From Atrichornis clamosus (taxonomy: Eukaryota > Chordata > Aves > Passeriformes > Menuridae): 64,000 nucleotides of DNA. The stretch's first letter is position 1. Each line of letters opens with the position of its first letter. Shown here in pieces: positions 48,182 through 59,286 of the stretch. The stretch lies in assembly GCA_013400975.1 (NCBI GenBank), contig WBMZ01014168.1, positions 1 to 64,000 of the forward strand, given 5' to 3'. The notes beneath the pieces are model-generated. The model made no database searches. It was not told the DNA's origin and worked only from the letters and a program-made list of their open reading frames with translations. A program made the translations under genes and the position numbers.

Positions 48182-48579
48182 GTGAGTTCTTTGCTGCTTG
48201 CCCAAACTTAGGGTCTTTCTGTGCACCTCTTACCCTGCCTTCACTGTTTCTCTCCCCAGGGCCAGCTGGTCCATCTCAGCTGCTGTCCAGTTAATGTGAA
48301 ATCCCTGCCAGGGCGGGTCGGTCACACACCTGTAGTTCAGGCTGAAATCCTTTTCTTTTAAAGCGTTGCAACACTGCTTTAATTTGGGTTCCTCCTCTTC
48401 TTACCAGTGCTGTGCTCCCCTCAGCACTGGGCACAGCTGCTGCTTTGATACTTGGCATTCTGCTTCCTATGGATTTTTTTGGAAAACCCAACTCTGACCT
48501 GAAAGGCAGGCCAGGATTCCTCTGGGATGTCCATGATTCTCCTGATGTGCAGTGTAACATGGTTTGCCTGTTTCTCCAG
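48182..48579. other. Intron 13 (398 bp)
   Basis: Short unique intron, no repeat. Acceptor gcctgtttctccag. Confidence 0.9.
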
Positions 48580-48713
48580 GTGGGATTTTGGAGATGGTGT
48601 CCAGGAGACACACCTGTTCAAACCTCCCTACAACAAGTCTTTCCTGGTTCCTGATCCCAGTGTCCATGAAGTTGTCATCGAGCACAATGTTTCACACATG
48701 TACCAAGACCCAG
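48580..48713 (+). CDS. PKD1: PKD1 exon 14 (PKD repeat with canonical core)
   Basis: 134 bp, same as human; phase 2 to phase 1; residues 1003-1048. It encodes WDFGDGVQETHLFKPPYN, then KSFLVPDPSVHEVVIEHNVS and HMYQDPG. WDFGDG is the canonical PKD core. The repeat finishes in exon 15. Confidence 0.97.
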
Positions 48714-49282
48714 GTATGCTCTCAAGGTTCTCTGGGGAGGAAGGGCCTCGGGCATTTTTGATGAGGGGGGGTCTACAAGGCATTTTCAGGTAAATCCGAG
48801 TCTTGGAAGTCATTGCCTCATTCCTGAGCAAACATCCAGAGTGACTGGAAGTCTCCAACAGTTGCCGTCCTCTATAACTGTTTTCAGGGAAGTTTGGCCA
48901 CGCTGTGAGAAGCAGGCCCACCACAGACAGCCCCTTTTTGGACAGTCTCAGCAAAAGGACGAGGGGCAGGCGAGCCCTGTGCTGGTGCAAGGGCTGGGCA
49001 GCAGGAAGGGTCTGTTCTGTGGGTGAACAGAAAGAAAATCTTCACTCTGTCCCTGTTGGACTGGCTCCTTTCTTGGACTTTCTCCTTTCATGTGGTTGGT
49101 CCCCACACACATGACCTGGTGTAATTCCTGCTGGTCCTGGGCCGGAGCAGGGCAGCCCAGGTGTGCACAGGCAGGAGCAGAGTGTCCCCTGCAGTCCCTG
49201 TCACACCCCCACCCCACAGCACTGCGGAGCTGCTGATGAGCGTGTCCTCACCCTGCTCTTGTTCTGCCCTCTCCCAATGCAG
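48714..49282. other. Intron 14 (569 bp)
   Basis: Unique sequence, no repeat recognised. Acceptor ctgccctctcccaatgcag. Confidence 0.9.
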
Positions 49283-52200
49283 GAGAATACGCCCTGATGG
49301 TTGTCGTGTCCAACCAGTTCGAGAACCTCACCCACCTGAGCCCAGTTCACGTCCACAGTCACCTGGTGGACGTGAAGGTGGAGGCAGAGCAGGATGTTCT
49401 GGTCGTGGGCCGTCCGGTCACCTTCCGAGCCACTCCGCTGCCGTCCCCGTACGGCGTCGTGTACTCCTGGGACTTCGGGGATGGATCCTCCCTGCTCACA
49501 GACACCCTGCCCACAGCCACGCACAGCTACCCCCGCAGAGGGGTGTACAACGTCACCGTGACAGCCAACAACACCCTGAGCAGGGTGGAGGCCGTGGAGA
49601 GCTACCAGGTGTTCGAGGAGATCACGGGGCTGCGTCTTTCCGCGGACGAGGCAGCGGAGCTGGGGGCATCTGTCACGGTCAACGCCTCTGTGGAGACTGG
49701 GGACAGCATCACCTGGACCTTTGACATGGGGGACGGGACGGTGCTGAGGAGTCAGGTGCCAGTGGTAGAACATGTGTACATAAAGGACATCAACTGCACC
49801 GTGAACGTGACGGCCGTGAATCCTGTGAACTCTGTCTCCCAGACCGTCCCTGTCCGGGTGTTTGTGCTGGAAGTACTCAAAATAGAGCCTTCCTCGTGCA
49901 TCCTGGAGCACCCGGACGTGCAGCTCACCGCCTACGTGACGGGCAATCCTGAGGAATACGTCTTTGATTGGACTTTTGGAGACGGCTCATCCAACGTCAC
50001 CGTCAGCGGGGACCCCGTGGTGACACACAACTTCACCCGGAGCGGGACGTTCCCGCTCTCCCTCATCCTCTCCAGCAGCTTTAACAAGGCTCACTACTTC
50101 ACCAGCGTCTGTGTGGAGCCAGATGTTGTCAATGTGACCCTTCTCCCTTCCAAGCACTTTGTGAGGCTGGGGGAGGAGACCACCTTCCAGGTGAGTGCCG
50201 TGCCTCCCTACCAGTACCGCTACCGCTGGGATTTCGGGAACAACGAGTCCTCCAGGTCGAGTGGGACTGAAGTGGCCTACACCTACAAGAACACAGGGGT
50301 CTTCCTGGTCACAGTGACCGTCTCCAACAACGTCTCTTTCAACAACGACACGGCGTTTGTGGAGGTCCAGGAGCCAGTGGGAGTAGCAAAGATTGAATAT
50401 AACGGGACAGATGTTCTGGAGCTGAACCAGATCTACCTGTTCTCTGCCAGCATGAATGGAACCAAAGTGAGTTACTGCTGGGACTTTGGGGATGGCACTG
50501 TCCAGCCTGGGCAGGTGGCCACCCACTCCTACAACAGCACAGGCCACTACAGCATCACTGTGCTGGGGCAGAACGACGTGAGCTCTAATGAGACCACCAT
50601 CGAGGTCACCGTGAAACGGCGGCTCTTCGGGCTGACCATCAATGCCAGCAGGACAGTGGTGCCCCTGAATGGCTCGGTGAGCTTTGTGGCCACCCTGGTG
50701 GCCGGCACTGCCATCCGCTACTCGTGGATCCTCTGCGACCGCTGCACTCCCATCCAGGGCTCCTCCACCATCTCCTACACCTTCCGCTCCGTGGGCACCT
50801 TCAACGTCATCGTGACGGCGGAGAACAAGATCAGCTCCTTGCAGGACAGCATCTACGTCTACGTCCTGGAGCAGATCGAGGGCCTGCAGGTGGCCAGCAG
50901 CGACCTGGTGGAGGACATGTATTTCCCAACTAACAAAACACTCCATCTGCAGGCCGTGGTGAGAGAGGGCACAAACATCTCCTACAGCTGGGTAGTCCAG
51001 CGGGATGGCAACGCTGTGCAGACCTTCGCTGGGAAAACCTTCCCCTTGAGTGTCCTGGAAGCTGGGAACTACACTGTCTACCTGAAGGCCACCAACATGC
51101 TGGGCTGTGCCACTGCCAACAGGACACTGGAGTTCATTGAAAGCCTTGGTGCCCTGAAGCCCTACGCCTTCCCCAACCCAGCTGCTGTCAATGCCTCTGT
51201 GAACATCAGTGCCACCATAACCAGTGGCACGGGCATCACGTATGTGTGGTACCTGGAGGACGGCTCCTCTCCTGTCACCTCTGAGCCCTTCATTATTCAC
51301 TCCTTCCAAATCCCTGGAATGATCGAGGTCATTGTTGGAGCAGAAAACAAGCTGAATTCAACCAATGCAACAGTTTCCCTCTGTGTGGAGGAGGTCATCG
51401 AGGGTCTGAGTATAGGGACAGCAGAGCTGGACTGTAGATACGTCTCCTCAGGCTCCACAGTGGTCTTTGAGGGGGAGCTGCAGAGGGGGACTGAAGTGAC
51501 CTGGCTGTGGGAGGTGCCAAATGGCACAGTGAGTGGCCAGTCCGTGGCTGTCACGTTCCCCACAGCAGGGCTGTACACCGTCCATCTGAACGCCTCCAAT
51601 GACATCAGCTGGGCTCTGGCCAGCAGGAACATCTCGGTGCTGGACAGGATTCAAGGTCTGGAAGTTGTCGCCAGCAAGAAGGTGGTGGAGCCAGGGGAAC
51701 AGGTCACCTTTGTGATCAGGATGCTGTCAGGTACCTCTGTGAGCTACCTGGTGAGCATCAGTGGGGACTACTCCGTGGTGCTCAACGGCTCCAGGTACAC
51801 CCACGAGTTCACCAAGAGCGGCGATTATTTGGTGACCGTGACCGTGCAGAACCAGATCAGCATCGCCCACGCCCAGGTGCTCATCTCTGTCCTGGAGGCC
51901 ATCCAGGACGTCAGGCTCCTGAACTGCTGCGAGGAAGGCATTCCCACGGGCACGGAGAAGAGCTTCAGTGCCCACGTGGGGAGCGGCTCCCGTGTGTCCT
52001 TCTCCTGGCAGTTCTCCCTGCGGAAAGAGCGAGGCCGATCCGTGGTAGCCGCGTCAGGAGAGAGCGTTTCCTACACTCCAGAAGCTGCAGGGCTGCTGGA
52101 GATTCACCTCACTGCCTTCAATGACTTGGGAAGTGTCAACATCACCAGGACTATCCAGGTGCAAGACCCCATAGTCCAGGTGTCCCTCAGTGCCTCCAAT

Positions 52201-52905
52201 GCCTTCGTCAACAGGACGGCGCTGTTCGAGGCCGCGGTGCTGCCCAGCAGCCGGAGCGTTGAGTTCCTGTGGAGCTTTGGGGATGGCTCTTCCACTCAAA
52301 CCACCAGGGTTGCAGTGGCCAACTATTCTTACCTGAGCCCCGGGGATTACCTGGTGGAGGTGAATGCCACCAATCTCATCAGCTTCTTCATAGCCCAGCT
52401 CACCGTCACCGTCAGAGTCCTGGAGTGCGAGGAGCCAGAGGTGGAGCTGGCCCTGCCGCCCCAGGTGGTCATGAAGCGATCCCAGAGGAACTACCTGGAG
52501 GCACAGATTGACCTCCGAGGGTGCATCAAGTACCAGACAGAGCACCTGTGGGAGATCTACCGAGCAGCCAGCTGCACGGACCTGGATGAGTCCAGCAGGA
52601 TCCGGCTGCCGAGCGTCGACGTGAACAGGCCCCAGCTGGTTATCCCAAAGCTCGCCCTGGAAGTTGGGAACTACTGCTTCATGTTCATTGTCTCCTTTGG
52701 GGACACCCCACTGTCCAAAAGCATCTTTGCCAATGTGACTGTGATCCCGAGTAGGCTGGTGCCAATCATCGATGGGGGCTCATACCGTGTGTGGTCCAAC
52801 ACCCAGGACTTGATCTTGGATGGGGAGAAATCCTACGACCCGAACTTGGATGATGGGGAACAGACCCCATTGTTGTACGAGTGGTCCTGCACCTACTCCT
52901 CCAAG
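49283..52905 (+). CDS. PKD1: PKD1 exon 15 (twelve PKD repeats and start of the REJ module)
   Basis: 3623 bp (human 3620), phase 1 to phase 0, residues 1048-2255; by far the largest exon. Twelve PKD repeats follow at about 255-bp spacing. Their cores are WDFGDGSS (49468), WTFDMGDG (49714), WTFGDGSS (49969), WDFGNNES (50227), WDFGDGTV (50479), WILCDRCT (50725), WVVQRDGN (50989), WYLEDGSS (51247), WLWEVPNG (51499), YLVSISGD (51745), WQFSLRKE (52006) and WSFGDGSS (52270). The canonical WDFGDG thus decays in the middle and returns at the end. From about 52420, CEEPEVELALPP and MKRSQRNYLEAQIDLRGC begin the REJ module, and IIDGGSYRVWSNTQDLILDG with SYDPNLDDGEQTPLLYEW follows. Very many N-glycosylation sequons. 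Donor AAG|gtaaga. Retention of intron 15 would add 24 codons and a stop. Confidence 0.98.
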
Positions 52906-53847
52906 GTAAGAGCAGCCTTACACAGCCAGAGTGACCATTTGGGAGCTCCAGCTCCACCACAAACGTGTCTGGGGTGAAATGGTGTCGAGGGAAGCTTTCG
53001 TGAGCGCCTTTAACAGAGCTGCTCTGGAAGGAGGGTTGCCAAGGGTGAATTCCCAGCTCAGGATGGTGATACAAAAATTGGTGTGAGGAGTGGCGCAGTG
53101 CAGTGTCCCTGAGCAAGGCTGAAGGGCTGGCTCTGGGAGTGGAGGCATTGGCATTCCTGCTTCCCTGGCCCTTGGCCTCTGGTTCACGGTGTCAGTGCTG
53201 CTGCTTCCATGAGTCGAGGGAGTTACGGAGCTGCGGATGCAGTCTGGGGCTCAGGGCTCTTATCCCTCTCCCATTAACAGTGAAGTGTCTCTAATGCCAT
53301 CAGGGGACACAGTTAGACTTTGGAGAGATCAAGTGACCACAACTTGTGGTCACAAGCAGGTCACTCTCCACATGCTGAAGTGATCTGACCCTGCACTGAT
53401 GGCAGGCCCTGCAAATCCTGATGGGAATCCACCTCGGGAGCATTTTTGATAGAATGTGGAAGTCTTTTGCTTGTAAAATGTCATGTTTTCTATCTTTGCC
53501 TCAAAACAGAAAATGTGTGTGGGGATTAAACCTTTAGGTTTAATGTGAGCCTTTTGTGTTGCTTGGCAATGTTTGTAAGGTATTTAATAAAGAATTAATT
53601 GCTGTAAAATACGAATTTGAAACTCAGATGAAATACAGGAGTACTCTAACACTGTTTACTAACCTGAAGGGTAGGATAATGTGTTTTATTGTCCACACAC
53701 CCCCTGTTTCTCCCACCCCAGTGGTGGCACTGCACAGCAGGGTCTGTGGCAGTGGCTCTGTGTGGACCTGACTGTTTTGGCTGTGGACTAACCCGATGTG
53801 CACCCGTACCAAGGAGGGTTTGAAAGTTCTTTTCTCCTTGCAAGCAG
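52906..53847. other. Intron 15 (942 bp)
   Basis: Unique. AT-rich at 53440-53650, including AATAAA at 53586-53591, which could serve as an intronic polyadenylation signal but has no clear downstream GU-rich element. The acceptor is a tandem AAG-CAG. Confidence 0.85.
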
Positions 53848-53994
53848 AGCTCGGCTGCAGGGTGCTCTCTGAATTTCAGTGCCAAGGAAGGAATTGTCTC
53901 AATTTCCAAAGCTGTGTTAGAAGCAGATGTGGAGTACACGTTCGACCTCACCGTCAGGAAGGAGGGGATGAGCCCCGAGGCCACGAACCAAACC
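53848..53994 (+). CDS. PKD1: PKD1 exon 16 (REJ module)
   Basis: 147 bp (human 150), phase 0, residues 2256-2304. It reads SSAAGCSLNFSAKEGIVSIS, KAVLEADVEYTFDLTVRKEG and ends PEATNQT. The last part matches human VEYTFSLTVWKAGRKEEATNQT. Donor ACC|gtacgt. Confidence 0.96.
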
Positions 53995-55782
53995 GTACGT
54001 ACCACACACAGCTGTCACCTCCTGTCTGTCACCTCCACCACAGCCACCTGCGAGTCACAGGGTCATGGGATGGTTGGGTTGGAAGGACCTTAAAGATCAT
54101 CCTGTTCACTCCCTGCTGTGGGCAGGGACACCTTCCACTATCCCAGGTTGCTCCAAGCCCCGTCCAGCCTGGCCTTGGACACTTCCAGGGATCCAGGGGC
54201 AGCCACAGCTTCTCTGGGCACCCTGTGCCAGGGCCTCCCCACCCTCACAGAGAAGAATTAGGGCATGTCCCTCTTCCCATGGAAGTTTCTAGAGGAGAAA
54301 TTTCTGCTCAGGCCTGTGCCCAGCTAAGGGTGACTTTCCAGGCCCCTTCCAAGGGGCAGTGCCAGTTCAGCTGTGGGACTGGAAGCCACCAGTGCCCACC
54401 TGCATGTGAAAGCAGAGGGAGCTGATTTTAGGGCATCCCTGGGAGCTCCATAACCGATCTCATCCAGGTCACTGGCAGGAGCAGACATTGGTATTTCTGT
54501 GATAGAGTCAACTTAGAGTCATCTTACTCAGGCAGCACTTTTTGCTTGTCCTGCCAAGTCTTTTTAGTTTCTTTATAAAATCAAGCAGTTGGAAAAGACT
54601 TTTCAGATCCCCAAGTCCCACCATAGGCCAGGAAGGAGCCTGGCAGTGGTCAGTGGCTCTTCAGCTCCATGTGCAGCCCCAGCTCTTCCCTCAATTTACC
54701 CAGAGAGCTTTCTAAGAGCCAGTGCTTCATTTTGCTGTCAGCAATTCCTCCCTTCTACCTTCTGAGTGTTTTCCAAGGGAGGATTTTCTCAGAACAGGTT
54801 GTTTATGTGTCATTAATCCCAATGCCGGGCGCATCCACACGGTTCCTGTCGGGATCATCCATCGAGGTGTGCTTGGCAACTGGAGGTGGAGTCAGTCTGC
54901 AAGTGGAAATTCTTACTGCCTGGGTTTGAAACCAGAGCTGGAGGATGAAGAGGAAAAAAAAATGAAATTGATAGTCTTTCAAGGACATTCCGTACTATCT
55001 GGTTTCCATGCAGGAGCGCAGAGCAGCGATTCCAGTGTCGCAGGGAATCTGCAAACGCTGGAGGAATCAGTGGAGCTCCAGTGCTCCCGGCTTTGGTGCT
55101 GGGAATATTTATCCCCTTTTAAGAGCCTGCCACGTTAAACAATGTCTTCATTGCTGCCTTTGAATTCATAACACTCGTTATGCCAGGACAGAGGGCTCTG
55201 CCCAGTGCTGGACCAGCCCCTTTCCTCAGGGATTAGAGGAATTTGGATGGAGCACAGGGGTCAGAGTTCAGTGGCTGTTGTATCTGAGCCACCGGTGCCT
55301 CCAGAGCTCTGCGAGTGCTCTGCCAGGAAGGTGTGATGGATGTCTTGGGATGTGCAGTTAGATTCCAGCTAAAAGCCTGGAACAACATGCCCCTCCCTGG
55401 AAAAGGTGGTTCTTCCATCCCCACCTGGCAGCACAAGCAGGGCTTGCTGGGAATTCAGCACAGGGGACCAGAGGGATATTTCCAAAACCATTATGTTGTT
55501 AAAAAGTATAAATAAGCAAATCCAGAATGATCTAGATTGGCCCGTCTTGATGTTGAGAGGCTTTTGAAAACCAGTGGCAGAACTGGGCAGTGTAAGAGCA
55601 GAGATGTAGCTTATATCTGACCCAAAATCCTTTGGGAATCCCTCCCTGCCCTTTCCTTAGCACAGACTGGGCTGGTGCAGAGCAATTCCTCCTTGCAGAA
55701 CCAGGTGCTGGGGTGTGTCCTCACCTGTTAGATGTCTGTGTTTTGGTGTCAGATCTTCTGATGGAGCCTCTTTGCTTCCCAG
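53995..55782. other. Intron 16 (1788 bp)
   Basis: It has an antisense CR1 close to its 5' end (54055-54259). The remainder is unique. Acceptor tctttgcttcccag. Confidence 0.88.
54055..54259 (-). mobile_element. CR1 fragment in intron 16, antisense
   Basis: It begins tcacagggtcatgggatggt and carries ttgctccaagccccgtccag, gcagccacagcttctctggg and gccagggcctccccaccctc, ending near agagaagaatta. Confidence 0.92.
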
Positions 55783-55926
55783 GTGTTCATCAAGAGGGGA
55801 GGAGTCCCTATTGTGTCCCTGGAATGTGTTTCCTGCAAGGCTCAGTCCGTCTACGAGGTCAGCAAGAGCTCCTACGTGTACCTGGAGGGGACCTGCCAGA
55901 ACTGCCACAACGACTCCAAGCTTGGG
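55783..55926 (+). CDS. PKD1: PKD1 exon 17 (REJ module)
   Basis: 144 bp, same as human; phase 0; residues 2305-2352. It reads VFIKRGGVPIVSLECVSCKA, QSVYEVSKSSYVYLEGTCQN and ends CHNDSKLG. The block VPIVSLECVSCKAQ is identical to the human sequence I recall. Four cysteines. Confidence 0.97.
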
Positions 55927-56786
55927 GTAAAATCACAAGTCTCTGCTTCACCTCTGGAGGGCTCAGGGAGCCCGGGACAGGCAGAGGGGTCAGGGTGGAG
56001 AGGGAAAGAGAAATGAAGTCCTGGACCTAAATTGCCGTAGAGACAAGGAGGGGAAGCAATCTCTGGCCACAGGCAGGTGGGTCTGACTGAGTCCTTTTGG
56101 GGTCATTTCTAAGCCAAACCCATGAGTGACCAGCTCTTTTCACACAAAAGCCACTTTTTTGTCCTATAAGAGATCTTCAAAGTGTTTTTTCTCCCTGCTG
56201 GTTGGTATTTTGCCCATTGTTCTGGTGGCTCCAGCAGAGGTGGCTCAGTCTCTCCTCTCGTGCCCTCCTCTAATTCCAGCTTCCAGTGCAGCCTGTGGAG
56301 TGAAGCAGGTCTCAGAGCTGGAAGTCCTGTTGCTCCCAGCAAGCCCAGCTTGTCCTTGCCTGGCATTTTCTGCCTGGTTCTGTCACTGTTTCTCTTGTTA
56401 TCACAACTGTTTGTGCTATTAACAGTAACCACCCAGGCCACGTTCAGCTTGAAGCACATAAAACACAGTATCCCGTGGAGACTCCACCAGCCCTTCATTT
56501 ATTTCCTGTGTTTTGTACTCTGTATTATGAAATATTCTGTCGGAGGGGTGATGTAATCCCAGAAACTAAAGTAGATCTCACAGTGGAAATATTCCCACCA
56601 GACATTTTGGAAAGGTTCCAGTTCTTGTTGCTGTAGCACACAAGACTAAAGCTGAATTATCAACTGCAAATTTGGCAGACGCTCCCACTAGAAATCTGTT
56701 ACTTTTTATAAAAGACTCAAATCTGAAAACATTTTAAGGACATAACTTCAGCTTTCCTCCTGTCTTTCCCCTGTCCATCCCTGCAG
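55927..56786. other. Intron 17 (860 bp)
   Basis: Unique, AT-rich in its second half. No repeat recognised. The donor gtaaaa is weaker than the others. Confidence 0.86.
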
Positions 56787-57066
56787 AGATGGGCTGCTCA
56801 CAGCTTTAGCAACAAGTCCCTCATCCTGGACAAAACAACCACGTCCACCGGCGACACAGGGATGAACCTGGTCCTGAGGCAAGGAGCTCTGAGGGATGGA
56901 GAGGGATACACCTTCACCCTGCACATCACAGACCTCACCACGGGGGAGGAGGGCTTCGCCTCCATCGACCTGCTCCCCAACCAGCCCCCCGTGGGGGGGT
57001 CCTGCCGCCTGTCCCCCGAGGGGCCCCTCAGGGCGCTGCTGACGAAGGTGCACTTCGAGTGTGCAG
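56787..57066 (+). CDS. PKD1: PKD1 exon 18 (REJ module)
   Basis: 280 bp, same as human; phase 0 to phase 1; residues 2353-2446. It reads RWAAHSFSNKSLILDKTTTS, MNLVLRQGALRDGEGYTFTL and NQPPVGGSCRLSPEGPLRA, ending TKVHFECAG. The order and spacing match human exon 18. Confidence 0.97.
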
Positions 57067-58270
57067 GTGAGCGCACCTGCCAGCCCTCCCTGCCCGCCCT
57101 GTTCCCAGCTGCTCTTCCCACGGGTGTTTCCTTCACCCCAGACTCCTACCCCGGGGCACTGTTGGCCAGGGCTGGGCTCAGGAGTGGTTTGGACTGTGAG
57201 TTTGGACTTGGTGTGCCCAAATTACGGAGCTCTCAAACTCACGGTAGCAGGCAGGCAGTTTTAAAATTCCTGACTCAGGTAGGTGAATGGTGATATCCAG
57301 GCCAGGCCAGATCTTGTGGAAGGAACTGGTATTTCAGTGCAGGAAAAAGAAGATGGTGCCCCAAAACTGAGTCACAGTATGTGGGAAGAATCAAAAGACA
57401 GCAGTGGGGCCGTCTGTGCCGTGTGGGCTGGACGTTCCCACCACAGTCACCTTCCCAGCCAGCTGCAGAGGCAGCAACAGCGGGCCCAGCTTTGGAAAAG
57501 TGGCCTGGCTGCTGTCCCGTAGCCTTGGGCCAAGGACTAAGTGCCTCTGGAAAGCAGATTTCCCCAAATGATCGGTGTTAGAGATTGGAGCTGTTTGTGC
57601 ACAGTGCTGGGAAGCCACGCTGAGAGGGGATGGATGAATCCTGCTGCTTCCAGGGGCTGGGCACCAAGGCTGGGGGAGCAGCTGAAGTGTGTTCAGGGTG
57701 ATGTGCTTGTAACTTGGGCATGTTTGGGGCTATCCAGAATAGTGCTGGAATCAATTCCTCTTTGGAATGCTGGGAATTTCAGCTCTTATTAGGCTGCAGT
57801 GACAGACACAGGACACAGTGGCAGTGCCAGCACCTTCACTGGGGCTCACTGGCAAACACATGGTGACTTCCCCAACTGCCCAGCTCCCATGAAACTCCCC
57901 ATAACTCCTGGAGCTCCAAGGAAACCTTTGTGCAGGTTTTCTCCTGGGTTCAGTTGTTCCTGAGATGCTGAGCTGCTGGAGGGCTGAGCCTCTGTCTGAT
58001 GTCAGGCTTTGCAGGGCCTGGCCTTGGTCAGTGCTGTTCCCAGCCCCAGCCCAGTTATTCCCCATTTTATTTTGATCATGAGTTCTTCATAATCCCTTTG
58101 AATATTTCAGGACCCAAACACCCAGGGAGAAAACCCTGGACATCACAAAAATTCAGAGAGAATTGAAGACACCCCTCCAGCCTGGTGTGAAGTCCTCGAG
58201 CTGTCCTCATTGTGGGGACAGTCTGCCAGGGCAGGGGACCCTTGCTGGGACAGCAGCCAGGGCAGGTCCT

Positions 58271-58371
58271 TAGAACCATCGGAAAATGCTGGAATGGTTT
58301 GGGCTGGAAGGGTCTTTAAAGACCATCTTGTCCCTTGTCAGGGACACCTCAGGTTGCTCCAAAGCCTGTCT
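58271..58371 (-). mobile_element. CR1 3' end remnant in intron 18, antisense
   Basis: tagaaccatcggaaaatgct, then ggaatggtttgggctggaag and caggttgctccaaagcctgt mark a shortened antisense CR1. The block around the gccatggg landmark is deleted. Confidence 0.8.
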
Positions 58372-58437
58372 CTGCTGAAGGGCTGAGCGGGATGGGACGC
58401 CCCAGGGGAGGGAAGGGCAGTGCCAGCCCCCACACAT

Positions 58438-59058
58438 GGCCCAGGCCTTGGGGCAGTGCTGCAGCCCTGTGCTCCTGGTACAGTCCTGGGGTGTTCCTGG
58501 ATGGCTGACCCAGGCCTCGGCGCGGCGTTGGCGCCCCGTGCCCCTGTCAGAGCCCTGTGGGGCGTTCCTGGATGGCTGACCCAGGCCTCGGCGCGGCGTT
58601 GGCGCCCCGTGCCCCTGTCAGAGCCCTGTGGGGCGTTCCTGGATGGCTGACCCAGGCCTCGGCGCGGCGTTGGCGCCCCGTGCCCCTGTCAGAGCCCTGT
58701 GGGGCGTTCCTGGATGGCTGACCCAGGCCTCGGCGCGGCGTTGGCGCCCCGTGCCCCTGTCAGAGCCCTGTGGGGCGTTCCTGGATGGCTGACCCAGGCC
58801 TCGGCGCGGCGTTGGCGCCCCGTGCCCCTGTCAGAGCCCTGTGGGGCGTTCCTGGATGGCTGACCCAGGCCTCGGCGCGGCGTTGGCGCCCCGTGCCCCT
58901 GTCAGAGCCCTGTGGGGCGTTCCTGGATGGCTGACCCAGGCCTCGGCGCGGCGTTGGCGCCCCGTGCCCCTGTCAGAGCCCTGTGGGGCGTTCCTGGATG
59001 GCTGACCCAGGCCTTGGGGCGGCGTTGGAGCCCCGTGCCCCTGTCACAGCCCCGGGGT
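58438..59058 (+). repeat. 71-bp tandem repeat (VNTR), seven identical copies plus two diverged edges
   Basis: Copies begin with gttcctggatggctgaccca at 58493, 58564, 58635, 58706, 58777, 58848 and 58919, all identical as far as I can read. A diverged eighth copy starts at 58990 and a degenerate one precedes the array (58438-58492). Each unit has about seven CpGs (gcctcggcgcggcgttggcg). The sequence gtgttccctgcag|GCTGG at the exon 19 acceptor resembles the start of the next unit (gcgttcctggatggctga), so the array may have grown out of the acceptor region. Confidence 0.97.
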
Positions 59059-59069
59059 GTTCCCTGCAG

Positions 59070-59286
59070 GCTGGCGGGACACGGAGGACGCCGAGGGGCC
59101 CCTGGTGTACATCCTGCTGGCCTCCCGCCAGCGCCCCGGCCACTTCCACGAGTTCTGCGTGTACAAGGGCAGCCGGGCCGAGCACGGGGCCTTCCTGCCC
59201 CCCGGCTTCCACGACAGCGGCTTCCGGGTGTCCGTGGCCGTCCTGGTGCAGGACCAGCTGGGAGCCACCGTGGTGGCCGTCAACCG
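59070..59286 (+). CDS. PKD1: PKD1 exon 19 (REJ module)
   Basis: 217 bp (human 214), phase 1 to phase 2, residues 2446-2518. It reads GWRDTEDAEGPLVYILLASR, HEFCVYKGSRAEHGAFLPPG and SVAVLVQDQLGATVVAVNR. It matches human PLVYALLL, EEFCVYKGS, VLPPGF and VVVQDQLGAAVVALNR. CpG-rich, like the VNTR beside it. Confidence 0.97.

Larger units (their letters stand above)
57067..59069. other. Intron 18 (2003 bp), carrying a 71-bp VNTR
   Basis: The first 1.2 kb is unique, followed by an antisense CR1 tail remnant and then the 71-bp tandem array, which runs almost into the exon 19 acceptor. Confidence 0.9.

Noticed and set aside
49987..51309. 440-codon minus-strand frame inside exon 15
   Set aside because: It is the mirror of a highly biased, GC-rich coding exon. 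The + strand frame is clearly polycystin-1.
53586..53591. AATAAA in intron 15 as a premature polyadenylation site
   Set aside because: The hexamer is present, but I see no convincing GU-rich downstream element, and such hexamers occur by chance in AT-rich introns.
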